From assembly GCF_000227135.1 (NCBI RefSeq), contig NC_018263.1, forward strand, positions 859,601-923,600: a stretch of 64,000 nucleotides of DNA, read 5' to 3'. This stretch comes from Leishmania donovani (lineage: Eukaryota; Euglenozoa; Kinetoplastea; Trypanosomatida; Trypanosomatidae). A model generated the notes under the pieces. The model had not been told where the DNA came from, ran no database searches, and saw only the letters and a program-made list of their open reading frames with translations. Shown here piece after piece: positions 37,903 through 48,144 of the stretch. Every line of letters starts with the position of its first letter. Within the stretch, counting starts at the first letter, position 1. Both the position numbers and the translations under genes were made by a program.

Positions 37903-39216
37903 GGAAACTTCTCGTTTTTCTCACAGGGTGCTTTCGTTGTTATGTTGTCGCTCTTTGCTTGTATTGCTGCACTCGCTTGTCTGGAGACTTGCGTCCTCTC
38001 TCCACCTGTCACATGGACACATACATAAACGTGCACGCATACTCAGGTGTGCGGCCGACTCTTGTGAGAGTGCGCGGTGCCTTTCGTCTTCGGCAGTCCT
38101 GTTCGAGGTTGCCGCACCGTCTTTCAAGCCTCCCGTGCATTCTCTCCCTCTAAGGCGGTCAATTTTCTTGTGGTCTTCTTGCTGGTTGCGGAGTTGCCCA
38201 CATCAAACGGTGAAATGGTGGGGGAGGAGGCCGGCAGGGAATTCGGATTCAGAATAGGGGTAAACGATTGCGCGACAGGCTTCGCAGACCGAGAAGAAGC
38301 GGTAAAGGGCTCCGGCGCGATCATAAAAGGCAGCAGGGGAGCGAAGCGCGTATTCGACTTCTCGGTTCGCCACTCTTCCGTCCCGCCCCCTCGCAAAGAA
38401 AAAGGCCAAGGTTTATTCATGGTTACCGGTTTTGTGCTGCGCTGCGGTGGATTTTCACGTGAAGGTGAAGGGGTGCGGCCGTCAGAAACGCGTGCTCTCG
38501 TTGGCTGCTTGATGTCGCGACACCGTCTTTCCTCCTCACGGTTTTCCATCCTGTTTTCTTCTCTGGCGCACACAAACACACACAACACACACACACACAG
38601 TCGACACTCAGGAACGGTGAACTGAGAGCTCCGCACTCTTGCGGTCCCTCCCACCCAACTTCCTCTGCGCTTGCCACTCAACCATTGCACTGTAGGCGAT
38701 CCTCCTCGCAACGAGCACAGTGGTGGTGAGCAGAGCGGATTCCGGCACACTTCTGCACGCTTACAGAAATTCACGCAAGCACACACACGCAACATAGATA
38801 TAGACGCACGTGCGAGATCATACGCGCTCGCATGGGCTACGCCCGGCACGTGTGCGTCTACTGTGGCTCGAAAAGGAAAAGAGGAGCACCTCCGGCTAAT
38901 TTTCTTGTCACTCTCCTCCTGCTGTGCGGCTGCTCAGTCGCGGTAACGCGAGCACTTCCATACTAGAGGGGCGGATAACTTGATGTGCACAGAAGGCGCA
39001 AACTGGATATACATAGTTCTTGTTTGTTTTCGGAAGCTCCGCAAGAAAGCGAGAAGCGCACCCATATATACAGGGAGAGCGGGAGCGTGAGGTAACCCTC
39101 ACGCAGCGGGGAGCACCAGCACAGCGGAGGTTTTCGTCTTCGCTTTTGTTGCTGCCGCTGCTCGCACTGTTCGAGTTCTTGCGCACCGTCTTCCTCGCTC
39201 GCTGCCCCGCCATACG
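37903..39216 (+). other. Intergenic region upstream of the GCP6-like gene
   Basis: No gene seen. A balanced stretch at 38200-38500 gives open frames on both strands that are short and not conserved-looking. CA-rich repeats lie at 38567-38602, and T/C-rich sequence at 39125-39210 precedes the ATG at 39217. An AG at about 39170-39172 is a candidate acceptor. Confidence 0.5.
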
Positions 39217-42200
39217 ATGATAAGCAAGGTTGACCCCATGGTGCTGCCCTCAGCATGCAGCGACGACGAGCCTCGCTCACATGGGCCGCATCCCGACTCA
39301 CCGCCTGTGACGTCGGCACGGTGTTCAGCACCGTTGCTCCCGTCGGGCGCGGCGTACAGGGCCACTCCCTCTACCCTCGTTGCTGCGCCGGGAACTCAGG
39401 TGAGTGTGTTGAACCTTGTGAGCGCTCTGCCACTTCTCTTGTCGTTGGACCGATCCCACTACACGGCGACGCTGGGCAATGCACAGGGGGGCGTGCTGGA
39501 TACCCTCACCGCGCCAGCTGCCCGAGGTGACGGTCGCCTTGGCCCGCTGAGCTGGACGACGATTACCACCGATGCCGCCACCGCAGCGGTGCGTGCGGTA
39601 CTGTACGCTCGCGGGACGCCGTCTTGGCAAGCGAAGCGGCGGCGACTGCGACGGCTCGCGCTCGACTCCTTCTTTCGCTCAACCGTGTCGGCTCGCATCT
39701 CCGTGCGCCGCGAGCGCGGTGCTAAAGGCGGGGATGGCGTGCACGAGGCAGTAGTGCGGCTGCTGCACCACACACGCGCCGTTATGTCGGACATCTCGCC
39801 GACACAAGCGCATTTGGTCGATCTTTTTGCGGCCCAGATCATGTGCGGTGCGCAGAGTGCTGGTGCCGCCGTGGAAGGCTCACCGCACGCAGCCGCGGGC
39901 AAGGCGATTGATGAGACAACTGACGCGGAAGGCGGGCAGTCACTGGACGCTTCACACGCCACCACGGCGATGATGAGGGAGCGTTCAAAGCCCGAGTTTG
40001 AGCGACGCGGCATCATGAAAAGCGGCGTCTCCCCCTCCATCTCGGTCACCGCATCACCGCGCCACGCCCAAGGCGAGATTACCAGCACACCTGCCTCTGC
40101 TACCGTTGCGGAGCAACTGCTCTATATTATTCTCCGCACCAGCATTGCGGCGAATACGCCACGGCGGCCCCTTGCCATGCACGGTGACGACACGCCTGCG
40201 CTCTTGGCAGATGGGCTGCATACATCCCCACCACAAGGCACTGACGGCGCCACCGCGGTGGGAGGCCTGACGCGCAAAAAGCCGCGGCTAGACAACTTCG
40301 ATTGCATCAGTCCCGCGACTTTGTCGTCGGAAAACGGGCAATCGATTTATCGGTACTCTAGCGATGCTGGTAGTGCAAACCCGGCTACTGCGCTGCCCTA
40401 CGAGCCGTACTGCTGGCTAGCGCCGTCGACGGTGGCGCTAGTGGAGTGCTCACAGGCGCTGCGGCGACACCAGCGCTGGACGTGCGACCTGGATCCGGTG
40501 ATCGAGGCCACCGTAGCTGGAGAGGGCTCAAGAACCCACAGCAGCCACCTGTTTAGGGGCGCGGGCACCCGCTCCGCCGCTGTCGTGTCGCTGCTTGACA
40601 GTATGCGTAACTCGTGGGCTCCTCTACCTGGCATGGCAGACAGCGACGACGCTGCGGTTTTGACGGCTCTTGTGCGTGACAGTGGGCTTCCGTTTGCCCC
40701 AGCGTCAATTTCAGCTGCACTGGACATGGCGCATGAAGCTGGGCCTGCAAGCCACTCCCGTGGTTTTCAGTGGGGGCAGACGATGATGGGAGGGGAAGAT
40801 CCCGCCGTCGAGGCCCTGTTTGCGGACGGTCGAGCTCGCCGCATCGATTCCCGCCGTGGCGAGGCAGATGGTATCCCCGGCAGTGAAGGGGCAACGCAGA
40901 CAAGACAGCGCGAGGCCGATGCTGCGGCAACTGCTCTGCCTGCATGTCGCATCCCTTTCGTATCCTGCCTGCCGTTGTACGACGAGGTTGTGTACGCGCA
41001 GGTGCACCTGGCCCTGCACTGGTGCACTGCTGGCCATGCTGATCCGTTTTGTCTCACCCACATTGACAACACGGCCGGCTCAAACTTGCCGGCGTTGCGC
41101 GTTCGCGATGAGTTTTACGCCCGCCCGTTGCCGACCAATGGTGGCGCCGGGACAGCCGCCGCCGCGACCGCCATCAGTGGTTTGGCTTCTCTGCTGGAGT
41201 GGGGCTGCTACTACGGGACGCTGCTGCGCCGACTTCACCGCCTCTGCGATGTAGCTGACAACGTCGCGCTGCGCGGCACTCTCGGCAGCTACGGCCGTTG
41301 TGCCATGAGCACCTTGCGCCTCCTGCTATGCTTGCTGCAGCGACAGATTGGGGAGCTGGGGCACCAGGCAGGCGGACCTCACCGGCTGAGCTTCGCGGAG
41401 CTGCTCACGGCACACCAACGGCTGCAGCGAGCAGTGGAGCAGGTGGAGGTCCTTGCGGCGTTTTTCGGTGTCCCGGCCGTGGCCGCGGTGCCAGAGGCGT
41501 GGGACCCTGTCGACGTCCTCGAAGAACGCTGCTCATCGGCGTTGCTTATCTCACGTCTGTACGAGTGCTTCACTGCGCGTCATGCCGATGCGCTTGGTCG
41601 GCACGGAAGCGCTGCCACCCACTACCACGAACTGCAGCAGGAGCGGCTCGCCGAACTGCTCTCCTCGTTGGGCGGTGAAGATAGTGAGGAGTTGCCGCTG
41701 CAGGCGAATACGCCGGGCGGCGGCGCCGACCAGCAGCGGCAGAAAATGCGAGCTGCCTTGGCCGCGGTCGAGTCTGGGACGGCCCCTCCCTCGGTGAGAA
41801 TTTCGCCTCTAGACACCGGCGACAACTACGGCGCCTGGGAGCAGCATCGCAAGGACCTGCTCAGCTACTCCATCGACGTCATCGGACTTCTGCTCCGCTC
41901 AACCCTGCGTCCTCTAAACGCGATGCTGGACCGCTGGCTCAAGGCAGGCGAGCTGGCCGATCCGTATGACGAGTTTTTTGTGGTCCCGTCTCACGGCCAG
42001 ACGCATAGCGGCTTCACCTTGGAGCCTTCACCACAGCGGCTACCGGTATTTCTATCTGTTGCAGCTGCCACAGACCTTCTCCACGCTGGGGTAAGCCTGC
42101 GGGTGCTTCGAGTGGCTTCGACGCACGTCGTGCTCAGCGCCCAGAAGGACGCACGTCAACTGGAAGCCATGGCGGAGATCAATGAGGCCGCGGCGGAGGA

Positions 42201-45200
42201 CTACGTTGGGGAACTGCTCGATACGCAGACGCTGCGACGCGCGATTGAACAATTTATCGAGCAACTCGTGCACGGTGCACCGACAGCGGATGCTGTGCAC
42301 GATATGCGACACTCGGGGACTGGCGCCAACGACGAAGTCGAAGTCACCGACGCGGCCCCAATGCCGCTGCCGCCGCGTGTCGACTTGCTGTCGGCGTACG
42401 GCGCCATCAACTGGTGGAAGGAGCACTACCAGGCCTGCACACGTGTCTTGCTCGAGGTGGTGAAGGAGGCCGCGAATCCTGCGGAGGGCGGTGACGAGGA
42501 CGGCTCCACCGAAGCTGCTCCAGACCCGTCGCTTTGGTTGCATGCGGACGAGGAAGAGGGGCTGCGTAGTGCTGAAGAGGCGTCAGCGGCCGAGAACGAA
42601 CATGTCGGTGGCGCTACTGCCTCCGAAACGCACACTGGCCATGCCGAGTTGTCCCTCTCCTGCGCCACCGCTGCGCCAGCCGCACGAGACGATCACCATC
42701 GTGATCGCTCTCCTCACGTGAAGGCTGCTTTCCCGTCAAAGGAGTCGACGAGTGAGGCGTCGTCGTACATTACCGTTTTCATAAACTCCGACGACGATGA
42801 GGACCGCGGCGCCCACTCGGGAATGGGGAGGGCGACAGGCGGGAGGCAGGGGGCGGACAGCGCTTCCATTGCCTCCTCGTCTCCTCGCTCCTCTACGACT
42901 ACGACGACGAGCGTGCTTGGCCTACGCCACATCGCCGGTTCCCGCTTCTCAACTGGGACAACTGTGTCCTCGACAGCCTCGTCGCGCGGCACCATGGCCC
43001 TCTATGGCGCCATCACGGAGGAACTACGCCAAGTCTCGCTGCTCGAGCAGCAAACGGAGGCGGACCTCGGGCAATGCCGCCAAGCGCTCCGCGCCGAGTT
43101 CGACGCGCAACTGTGGCGCCGCCGACGAGACAATCGACTGAGCGACTGGAAGGCCCAGCGACTAGCGCTACGGCTGCGGCGAGTGCGCGCCATGGAGGGC
43201 ATCGTTGAAGAACTGCGCGATGTGTACATGATACGCGCTGTCGGGCACACCGAAATTCAAGGGTCAGCGTCGCGCTCCCTCGAGGAAGTGACACCCTCGC
43301 ATCAAAGCAGGAGCGAGAAAGAGGAAACCGAGCAACACGGGGCGGGCCAAGAGCCTTCCGTGGCCGGCCCCACAATGACGGAGATGCGCGTTGTGGTGCC
43401 GCTCCGCCAGCTGCCGCCCCCACGCGTCGCACCGCCGGTGATTCTGTACGCCGTTCCAGACGACGAGGATGGCGTCGACGGCGTGACCGGGGGGAGGCGT
43501 GGCAGTCGTCTCTTCCCTGGTCGCTCGCGTCGCACGAGTTTCGCGGCAAATACGACCATCATGGAGCTGCCCGCAACAGGTGCGCGTGATACCCCTCAGT
43601 CCTGTGGGCGGCAGCGGCGCTCTCTCAGCGCAAGCATACTGCGCACCAGCAACTGGCCGAGGACGTCAGGGTCACCGTCGTTGTCGGCGTGCACGGCACG
43701 GCGAGTTTCTGCTGCAGCAGCCGGCGCTGGAGGCGTCACGTTCATCGATCCGCTGTCGACTGGAGCTTCGGTACAACACAGCGAAGGCGTTGGCGCGGGG
43801 CCAGGAATCATTCGTCAGCTGCGCGATGTTGCCACAGCCGCCCTGCCAACGTTTGGCGTCATGGAGAAGCGGAGCCCTGTGGAGCCAGCACAGAGCGCCG
43901 TCGCGACGTTTACTGTGCCCTCCGTATCGACCCCTCCGCCAATGCCGCCGTCGAAGTCGTCGCATAAGCGCTGCGAACAAGTCGAGGCGGCAATGCTGAG
44001 GGAGCACGCGGACATGGCTGCCGCCGTCGCGGCGGATGAGGCGCACGCGGCGGCGGTGCGGCGCGACGAGCTAGGGTACGCCCACCCAGATGCACTATTT
44101 AGGGTAGCGGACATTAACGACGATGATTTCCTGCTAATGCGCACTGGCCTCAAAGGCTACGCGCGTCGTGAGGCGGAGGCGGCGGCGCTGGCAGAGCTTG
44201 CCGAGCGGCAAGCGCAGCTGGCCGCTTACACAGTCGATGAGCCGGGGTATCTTCGCCAGCTGGCGGCGGCGGCGGCGGCGGCCGTGACCAACCCCTGCTC
44301 TGGCAGTCCCAAGGGCAGCACAACGTTGCCCAACTCAGGTCTCTCCGCTCAGCGGCGCTCTCGTGTTTCGATCAAAACCGAACGTGATGGCGCGGCACGG
44401 GACGATCGCGCCGATGAGGGTGTCGACGCGGGTGGCGGCGCCGCTCATGTGGGGGGATCCATACAGCTGCCTTCCGAGCTGGATCCTGCATGGCAACAAG
44501 ATGATCCTCAACGAGGTTCACGCGAAGCGAGGGCGACGATAGCGAGGACGGCATCCATGGCGAAGAGCTTCACAGACGAGCTGTGGTCGTGGACGGCGAC
44601 GGAGGCGCATCGCTGGTACTTTGATGACCTCGTCCCACTGCACCACGCTCTAACCGGCGCCGAGGTAGACCGCGCACTTATTGTCGACGTCGCCCTCACC
44701 TGCGACGAGGCCGAAGCGTTGCAACGCTGCAGCGGGTACTACCGCTCCCTAGGCCAGTACACGGCCAGCTTCCTCACGCACAAGGCGCTGCAGCTGACGC
44801 TGCTGCCGCCCTACGGCTCTCTCTACCGCCTCACAACGCAGTTTCTGGACGTTTGCTTGCTGCAGAGGGCGCCGATTGCCGTGCGTCTCATGGACCTCTG
44901 GATGACGCTTGTGGACGCTGCACTGGAAATGATGGCAGAGGCTGAGGAGGCTTCGATGGTGCAGAGAATCATAAGCGGAGAGACGCGACTGTCTGCGTTG
45001 GCGGCGCTCGCAGACACCCGGCAGGGGCTGAACGTGACCGTGGCGCTCTCCTCCCTCAACTCGGCCTTCCAGCATGAGTGGGCGACGTGTGTCACGAATG
45101 GCGAATCGACGGTGAAGCTGGAGTGGAGGTTCATGTCGAGCGGTGGGGAGGGTCATGAACGGCTCAGCTCAGCGGCAGAGGCTCTCGGCAGTGATGCCGG

Positions 45201-47028
45201 CTTCACAGAGGGCGACGATACGGCTGAGGAGGGTGTCCGGAACGTCTCTAGCGTTTCCCGTCTGCCACACCAACCCACGCCGTTATCGCAAGGCAGCGCA
45301 GAGAAAGCGTCGAAGAAGTCCTTTCCCATTCACTCCTTCCTTGCTTCACTCAGCCTGACGGCGGCGAGCCCGTGGTGCAGCGGAGCTTGGTTGCTGCCGG
45401 ATCACACGCTGCATTGCACTGGCGCCATCTTCCGCACGCTCCTGTTTTGGAAGAGCGCCGAGCGGATTGTACTGCACACGTGGCGCGCCGGCATGGATAG
45501 TGGCCTCTCCAGCGTCTTCTTCTTCTGCACTACTGTGCGACAGGTGCTGTTGTCGAGTCTTCAGGAAACAGTGTGGCTGCGACTGGAAGAGCTGACTGCG
45601 GCGTACCGGGAGAGTCTGCAGTTTGAGGCCGGGGTCCTCTACACTTACCGTTCCCTTGAGAGCTTTACGATCGACAATGCCACATTCTTGCGCGAGTGCG
45701 AGTTCTACACGCTCTGCGGCCCGCAGTTCCAGTGCCGCGTCTGCCCTGTCTTGCAGGCAATGGTGGACGCCGTGGAGGAAGCGGAGAGGGCGCTGCGGTT
45801 TGCGCAGGTGTCAACACGGGTCGCACGGCGTCAGTACATGGCCACCTTCCGCTCCATGGTGGGCAGTGGAAGCAGCAGTGACAGCGGCAGTGACAGCGAC
45901 GGAGGCACGGATTCCGACTGCTGCCGGCAAGCAAGGGGCCGACCGGTCGCGTCAGCACCTCGGCATGTCTTTACCCTCTCGCGGTGGTCTCGGCGAGCGC
46001 GGAAGCGGCAAAGCGCTGGGAAGGCGCAGGCCGGCGGCAGTGTTGCTTGGGCCTCCCCTTGGCACCTTCAGCCCCTGGAAGACGCCCTGGCACGTCACTC
46101 CGAGGAGCTCTCGCCACCTGAAGCTACTAGCGGTCGACTCACTGACGTGGATGCACCTGACACAGAGTCTGAAGTCGACGTCGACAGCGCTGGCACACCG
46201 CGCAGACGCGCCGAAAAAGGGAGAAAAGGGCCAGCAGTGAAGGCAAAGCGGTCGCCGTCCTCGGCTGTTAGCAGCGCCGTGGCAGCGCGCTTCACAACTC
46301 CGGTGTTAGACAAGTCGCTGCTTGCCTTGCTGAGCACCGCCGGCGGTGAGGAGGAGACACATCGCGAAGGCGATTCAGCGTCCACTGCAGCGCCGCGCAA
46401 GAAGCGCCGCCGCGGAGGTAGTCAGCCAGCTGGTGCTCGCCAACCTACCACTGCCACGGCAGCGCCAATGGCCACGACACTGCGGGCTTCTGCGACTGCA
46501 CAGCGCTCGCAAACCCCGAAGTGCAGCCGCAGTGCTGAGGTGAGTGTACGGCGGTCCCCTGCTCCGGCTGAGGTGTCATCCTCGGCAGTAGCAGGTGCTG
46601 CAAAAACGGCTACGCCAGCAATGAAACGACCGCGGCGAGGCCGCCGCCAGCAGAAGCGGATGCCCTCAGCGGAACGCAAAGAGCGACGCTGCAAACTACG
46701 CGCGATCGCGGAGCGCAAAATCAAAGAAGAGGTGGACCACCAGCGCCGACTGGTGCGCGACATGATTTCTCGCCAGCTGCGTCGCTTCGCATGGCTCACG
46801 CAGTCCCTGCGGAATGCGCTATCGGAGGTGATGGTGGAGGAGGACGTAAAGGGCATGGAGGACGAGAGCATTGCCGCCACCGCCACCGCCACAAGCGACG
46901 GCGCGTCGTTGAAGTCGATCAAGGACTTGCACAAAGCACAGCGGCAGCACATGAACCGCAACGCCTACATCTCCACGATTCTTCGAAAGCTCGATGCGCT
47001 GATCGAAGTGATGGCTACCCAAGTGTGA
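39217..47028 (+). CDS. Very large gamma-tubulin complex component, GCP6-like
   Basis: The 2603-aa protein should be part of the gamma-tubulin ring complex that nucleates microtubules. The GRIP1-type region (about 600-980) reads ALRGTLGSYGRCAMSTLRLL, LLISRLYECF, then MLDRWLKAGELADPYDEFFV, which is the family hallmark, followed by LPVFLS. The GRIP2-type region (about 1780-2200) starts at YTASFLTHKALQLTLLPPYG and includes FRTLLFWKSAERIVLHTW and the helix around TVWLRLEELTAAY. Between them lies about 800 residues of low-complexity and coiled-coil sequence (for example 1266-1345). A separate insert between GRIP1 and GRIP2 is the mark of GCP6 in other eukaryotes. The last 400 residues are acidic/Ser-rich and then basic. 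The paralogue (GCP5 versus GCP6) is inferred from this layout. Confidence 0.85.
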   Translation: MISKVDPMVLPSACSDDEPRSHGPHPDSPPVTSARCSAPLLPSGAAYRATPSTLVAAPGTQVSVLNLVSALPLLLSLDRSHYTATLGNAQGGVLDTLTAPAARGDGRLGPLSWTTITTDAATAAVRAVLYARGTPSWQAKRRRLRRLALDSFFRSTVSARISVRRERGAKGGDGVHEAVVRLLHHTRAVMSDISPTQAHLVDLFAAQIMCGAQSAGAAVEGSPHAAAGKAIDETTDAEGGQSLDASHATTAMMRERSKPEFERRGIMKSGVSPSISVTASPRHAQGEITSTPASATVAEQLLYIILRTSIAANTPRRPLAMHGDDTPALLADGLHTSPPQGTDGATAVGGLTRKKPRLDNFDCISPATLSSENGQSIYRYSSDAGSANPATALPYEPYCWLAPSTVALVECSQALRRHQRWTCDLDPVIEATVAGEGSRTHSSHLFRGAGTRSAAVVSLLDSMRNSWAPLPGMADSDDAAVLTALVRDSGLPFAPASISAALDMAHEAGPASHSRGFQWGQTMMGGEDPAVEALFADGRARRIDSRRGEADGIPGSEGATQTRQREADAAATALPACRIPFVSCLPLYDEVVYAQVHLALHWCTAGHADPFCLTHIDNTAGSNLPALRVRDEFYARPLPTNGGAGTAAAATAISGLASLLEWGCYYGTLLRRLHRLCDVADNVALRGTLGSYGRCAMSTLRLLLCLLQRQIGELGHQAGGPHRLSFAELLTAHQRLQRAVEQVEVLAAFFGVPAVAAVPEAWDPVDVLEERCSSALLISRLYECFTARHADALGRHGSAATHYHELQQERLAELLSSLGGEDSEELPLQANTPGGGADQQRQKMRAALAAVESGTAPPSVRISPLDTGDNYGAWEQHRKDLLSYSIDVIGLLLRSTLRPLNAMLDRWLKAGELADPYDEFFVVPSHGQTHSGFTLEPSPQRLPVFLSVAAATDLLHAGVSLRVLRVASTHVVLSAQKDARQLEAMAEINEAAAEDYVGELLDTQTLRRAIEQFIEQLVHGAPTADAVHDMRHSGTGANDEVEVTDAAPMPLPPRVDLLSAYGAINWWKEHYQACTRVLLEVVKEAANPAEGGDEDGSTEAAPDPSLWLHADEEEGLRSAEEASAAENEHVGGATASETHTGHAELSLSCATAAPAARDDHHRDRSPHVKAAFPSKESTSEASSYITVFINSDDDEDRGAHSGMGRATGGRQGADSASIASSSPRSSTTTTTSVLGLRHIAGSRFSTGTTVSSTASSRGTMALYGAITEELRQVSLLEQQTEADLGQCRQALRAEFDAQLWRRRRDNRLSDWKAQRLALRLRRVRAMEGIVEELRDVYMIRAVGHTEIQGSASRSLEEVTPSHQSRSEKEETEQHGAGQEPSVAGPTMTEMRVVVPLRQLPPPRVAPPVILYAVPDDEDGVDGVTGGRRGSRLFPGRSRRTSFAANTTIMELPATGARDTPQSCGRQRRSLSASILRTSNWPRTSGSPSLSACTARRVSAAAAGAGGVTFIDPLSTGASVQHSEGVGAGPGIIRQLRDVATAALPTFGVMEKRSPVEPAQSAVATFTVPSVSTPPPMPPSKSSHKRCEQVEAAMLREHADMAAAVAADEAHAAAVRRDELGYAHPDALFRVADINDDDFLLMRTGLKGYARREAEAAALAELAERQAQLAAYTVDEPGYLRQLAAAAAAAVTNPCSGSPKGSTTLPNSGLSAQRRSRVSIKTERDGAARDDRADEGVDAGGGAAHVGGSIQLPSELDPAWQQDDPQRGSREARATIARTASMAKSFTDELWSWTATEAHRWYFDDLVPLHHALTGAEVDRALIVDVALTCDEAEALQRCSGYYRSLGQYTASFLTHKALQLTLLPPYGSLYRLTTQFLDVCLLQRAPIAVRLMDLWMTLVDAALEMMAEAEEASMVQRIISGETRLSALAALADTRQGLNVTVALSSLNSAFQHEWATCVTNGESTVKLEWRFMSSGGEGHERLSSAAEALGSDAGFTEGDDTAEEGVRNVSSVSRLPHQPTPLSQGSAEKASKKSFPIHSFLASLSLTAASPWCSGAWLLPDHTLHCTGAIFRTLLFWKSAERIVLHTWRAGMDSGLSSVFFFCTTVRQVLLSSLQETVWLRLEELTAAYRESLQFEAGVLYTYRSLESFTIDNATFLRECEFYTLCGPQFQCRVCPVLQAMVDAVEEAERALRFAQVSTRVARRQYMATFRSMVGSGSSSDSGSDSDGGTDSDCCRQARGRPVASAPRHVFTLSRWSRRARKRQSAGKAQAGGSVAWASPWHLQPLEDALARHSEELSPPEATSGRLTDVDAPDTESEVDVDSAGTPRRRAEKGRKGPAVKAKRSPSSAVSSAVAARFTTPVLDKSLLALLSTAGGEEETHREGDSASTAAPRKKRRRGGSQPAGARQPTTATAAPMATTLRASATAQRSQTPKCSRSAEVSVRRSPAPAEVSSSAVAGAAKTATPAMKRPRRGRRQQKRMPSAERKERRCKLRAIAERKIKEEVDHQRRLVRDMISRQLRRFAWLTQSLRNALSEVMVEEDVKGMEDESIAATATATSDGASLKSIKDLHKAQRQHMNRNAYISTILRKLDALIEVMATQV

Positions 47029-48144
47029 TCCGTGCCTACGAAAAAAAAAAGAAAGGTGTGCGCGTGTGTGTGTAAACGGTGAGGCAGTTGGTCTCGACAA
47101 GGAAAACTTGTTGCATGGCCATCGCGCTGGACAGGATCAGATGCTGCTGCTTTTGTGGGCTTTTCTCTCTATCCTATGCTCATGCGGTCTTCGGCTCGAT
47201 GGGCTGTTTCATTTTACGAGTCCTTTATGCCGAGGCAAACAAGGGCCACCAAAACGGCTTCCGCGTCAAGCGCCAACTATCATGTGGGGCGATGCACGTG
47301 CACGCATCCATACGCTTGTGTGGGCTAATCCGCTGCGCCCGTCGCTCGCTCTCTTCCTTTGGGCACGTCTGCAGAGCGCATTTGGGGATTTGGTAAATAA
47401 AAAAGGTGAGGGTGCGCGTGGCACGCAGGCGTACTACGCCTCTGCCGCACAAATCACCACCCTGCGTCAATGCGGTACCTCTCCTTTTATGCCGCATCGG
47501 CGTTCTCGAACACGTCACTCACCTCTATTGGGTGACCGGGTGGGCTCGTCAGCCCATCATCTCTCTCTTGTCCGTGTGCCCTCACCCCCCCCCTGTTTTC
47601 TGCCCCCACCCGCTCCCTCTCTGGCTCCATTGCATTAACACACATACACACATGCCACATATGCGGTGTCCTGGATGTGCTTAGATGTCTGCGGAGAAGG
47701 TGCTCCTGAGCAGCCTCGAGAGCCCACCATTATCGCCCACCCCACTAACGCTTCAGCTCTAACTGTTCTTTCTGCCCTCATCTCTCTATGCCTTTTAGGG
47801 TGTGCGCGCGGCCTCATCCTTCGCCAACTCTCGAGCATCACCGCGAGAACGCACCTGTGCACTTGCGCTGAGACTTCGCCTTTTTAAACTCTCCATTGCG
47901 TCCTGCCCTTAACGTAAAAGAAGCCCACCTAACATATCCTTCTCTATCTGCCTTCATCAACGCCGCGATTGTCAGACGCGGGGACCTCTCGGCGCGCCAT
48001 TCACCGCCACAAATAATAACCCCCGGATTAGCTGATATAGATACACTCTTCGCCACGCACCCCCTTTGTCTTCCCTTTTTCACAGCTCCTCCCCTCCCCT
48101 CCCTCCTATCTTTTTTTTTCTCTTGTGTTTGCTCGCAGCCAAAA
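47029..48144 (+). other. Intergenic region upstream of DRG1
   Basis: No gene seen. It has an A-run at 47041-47050, C-runs near 47585-47610 and pyrimidine-rich sequence (48065-48125, with a T9 run) leading into the DRG1 acceptor. Confidence 0.5.
48137..48138 (+). promoter_or_regulatory. Likely spliced-leader acceptor AG for DRG1
   Basis: A C/T tract with TTTTTTTTTC, then CTTGTGTTTGCTCGCAG, ends six bases before the ATG at 48145. Confidence 0.6.
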
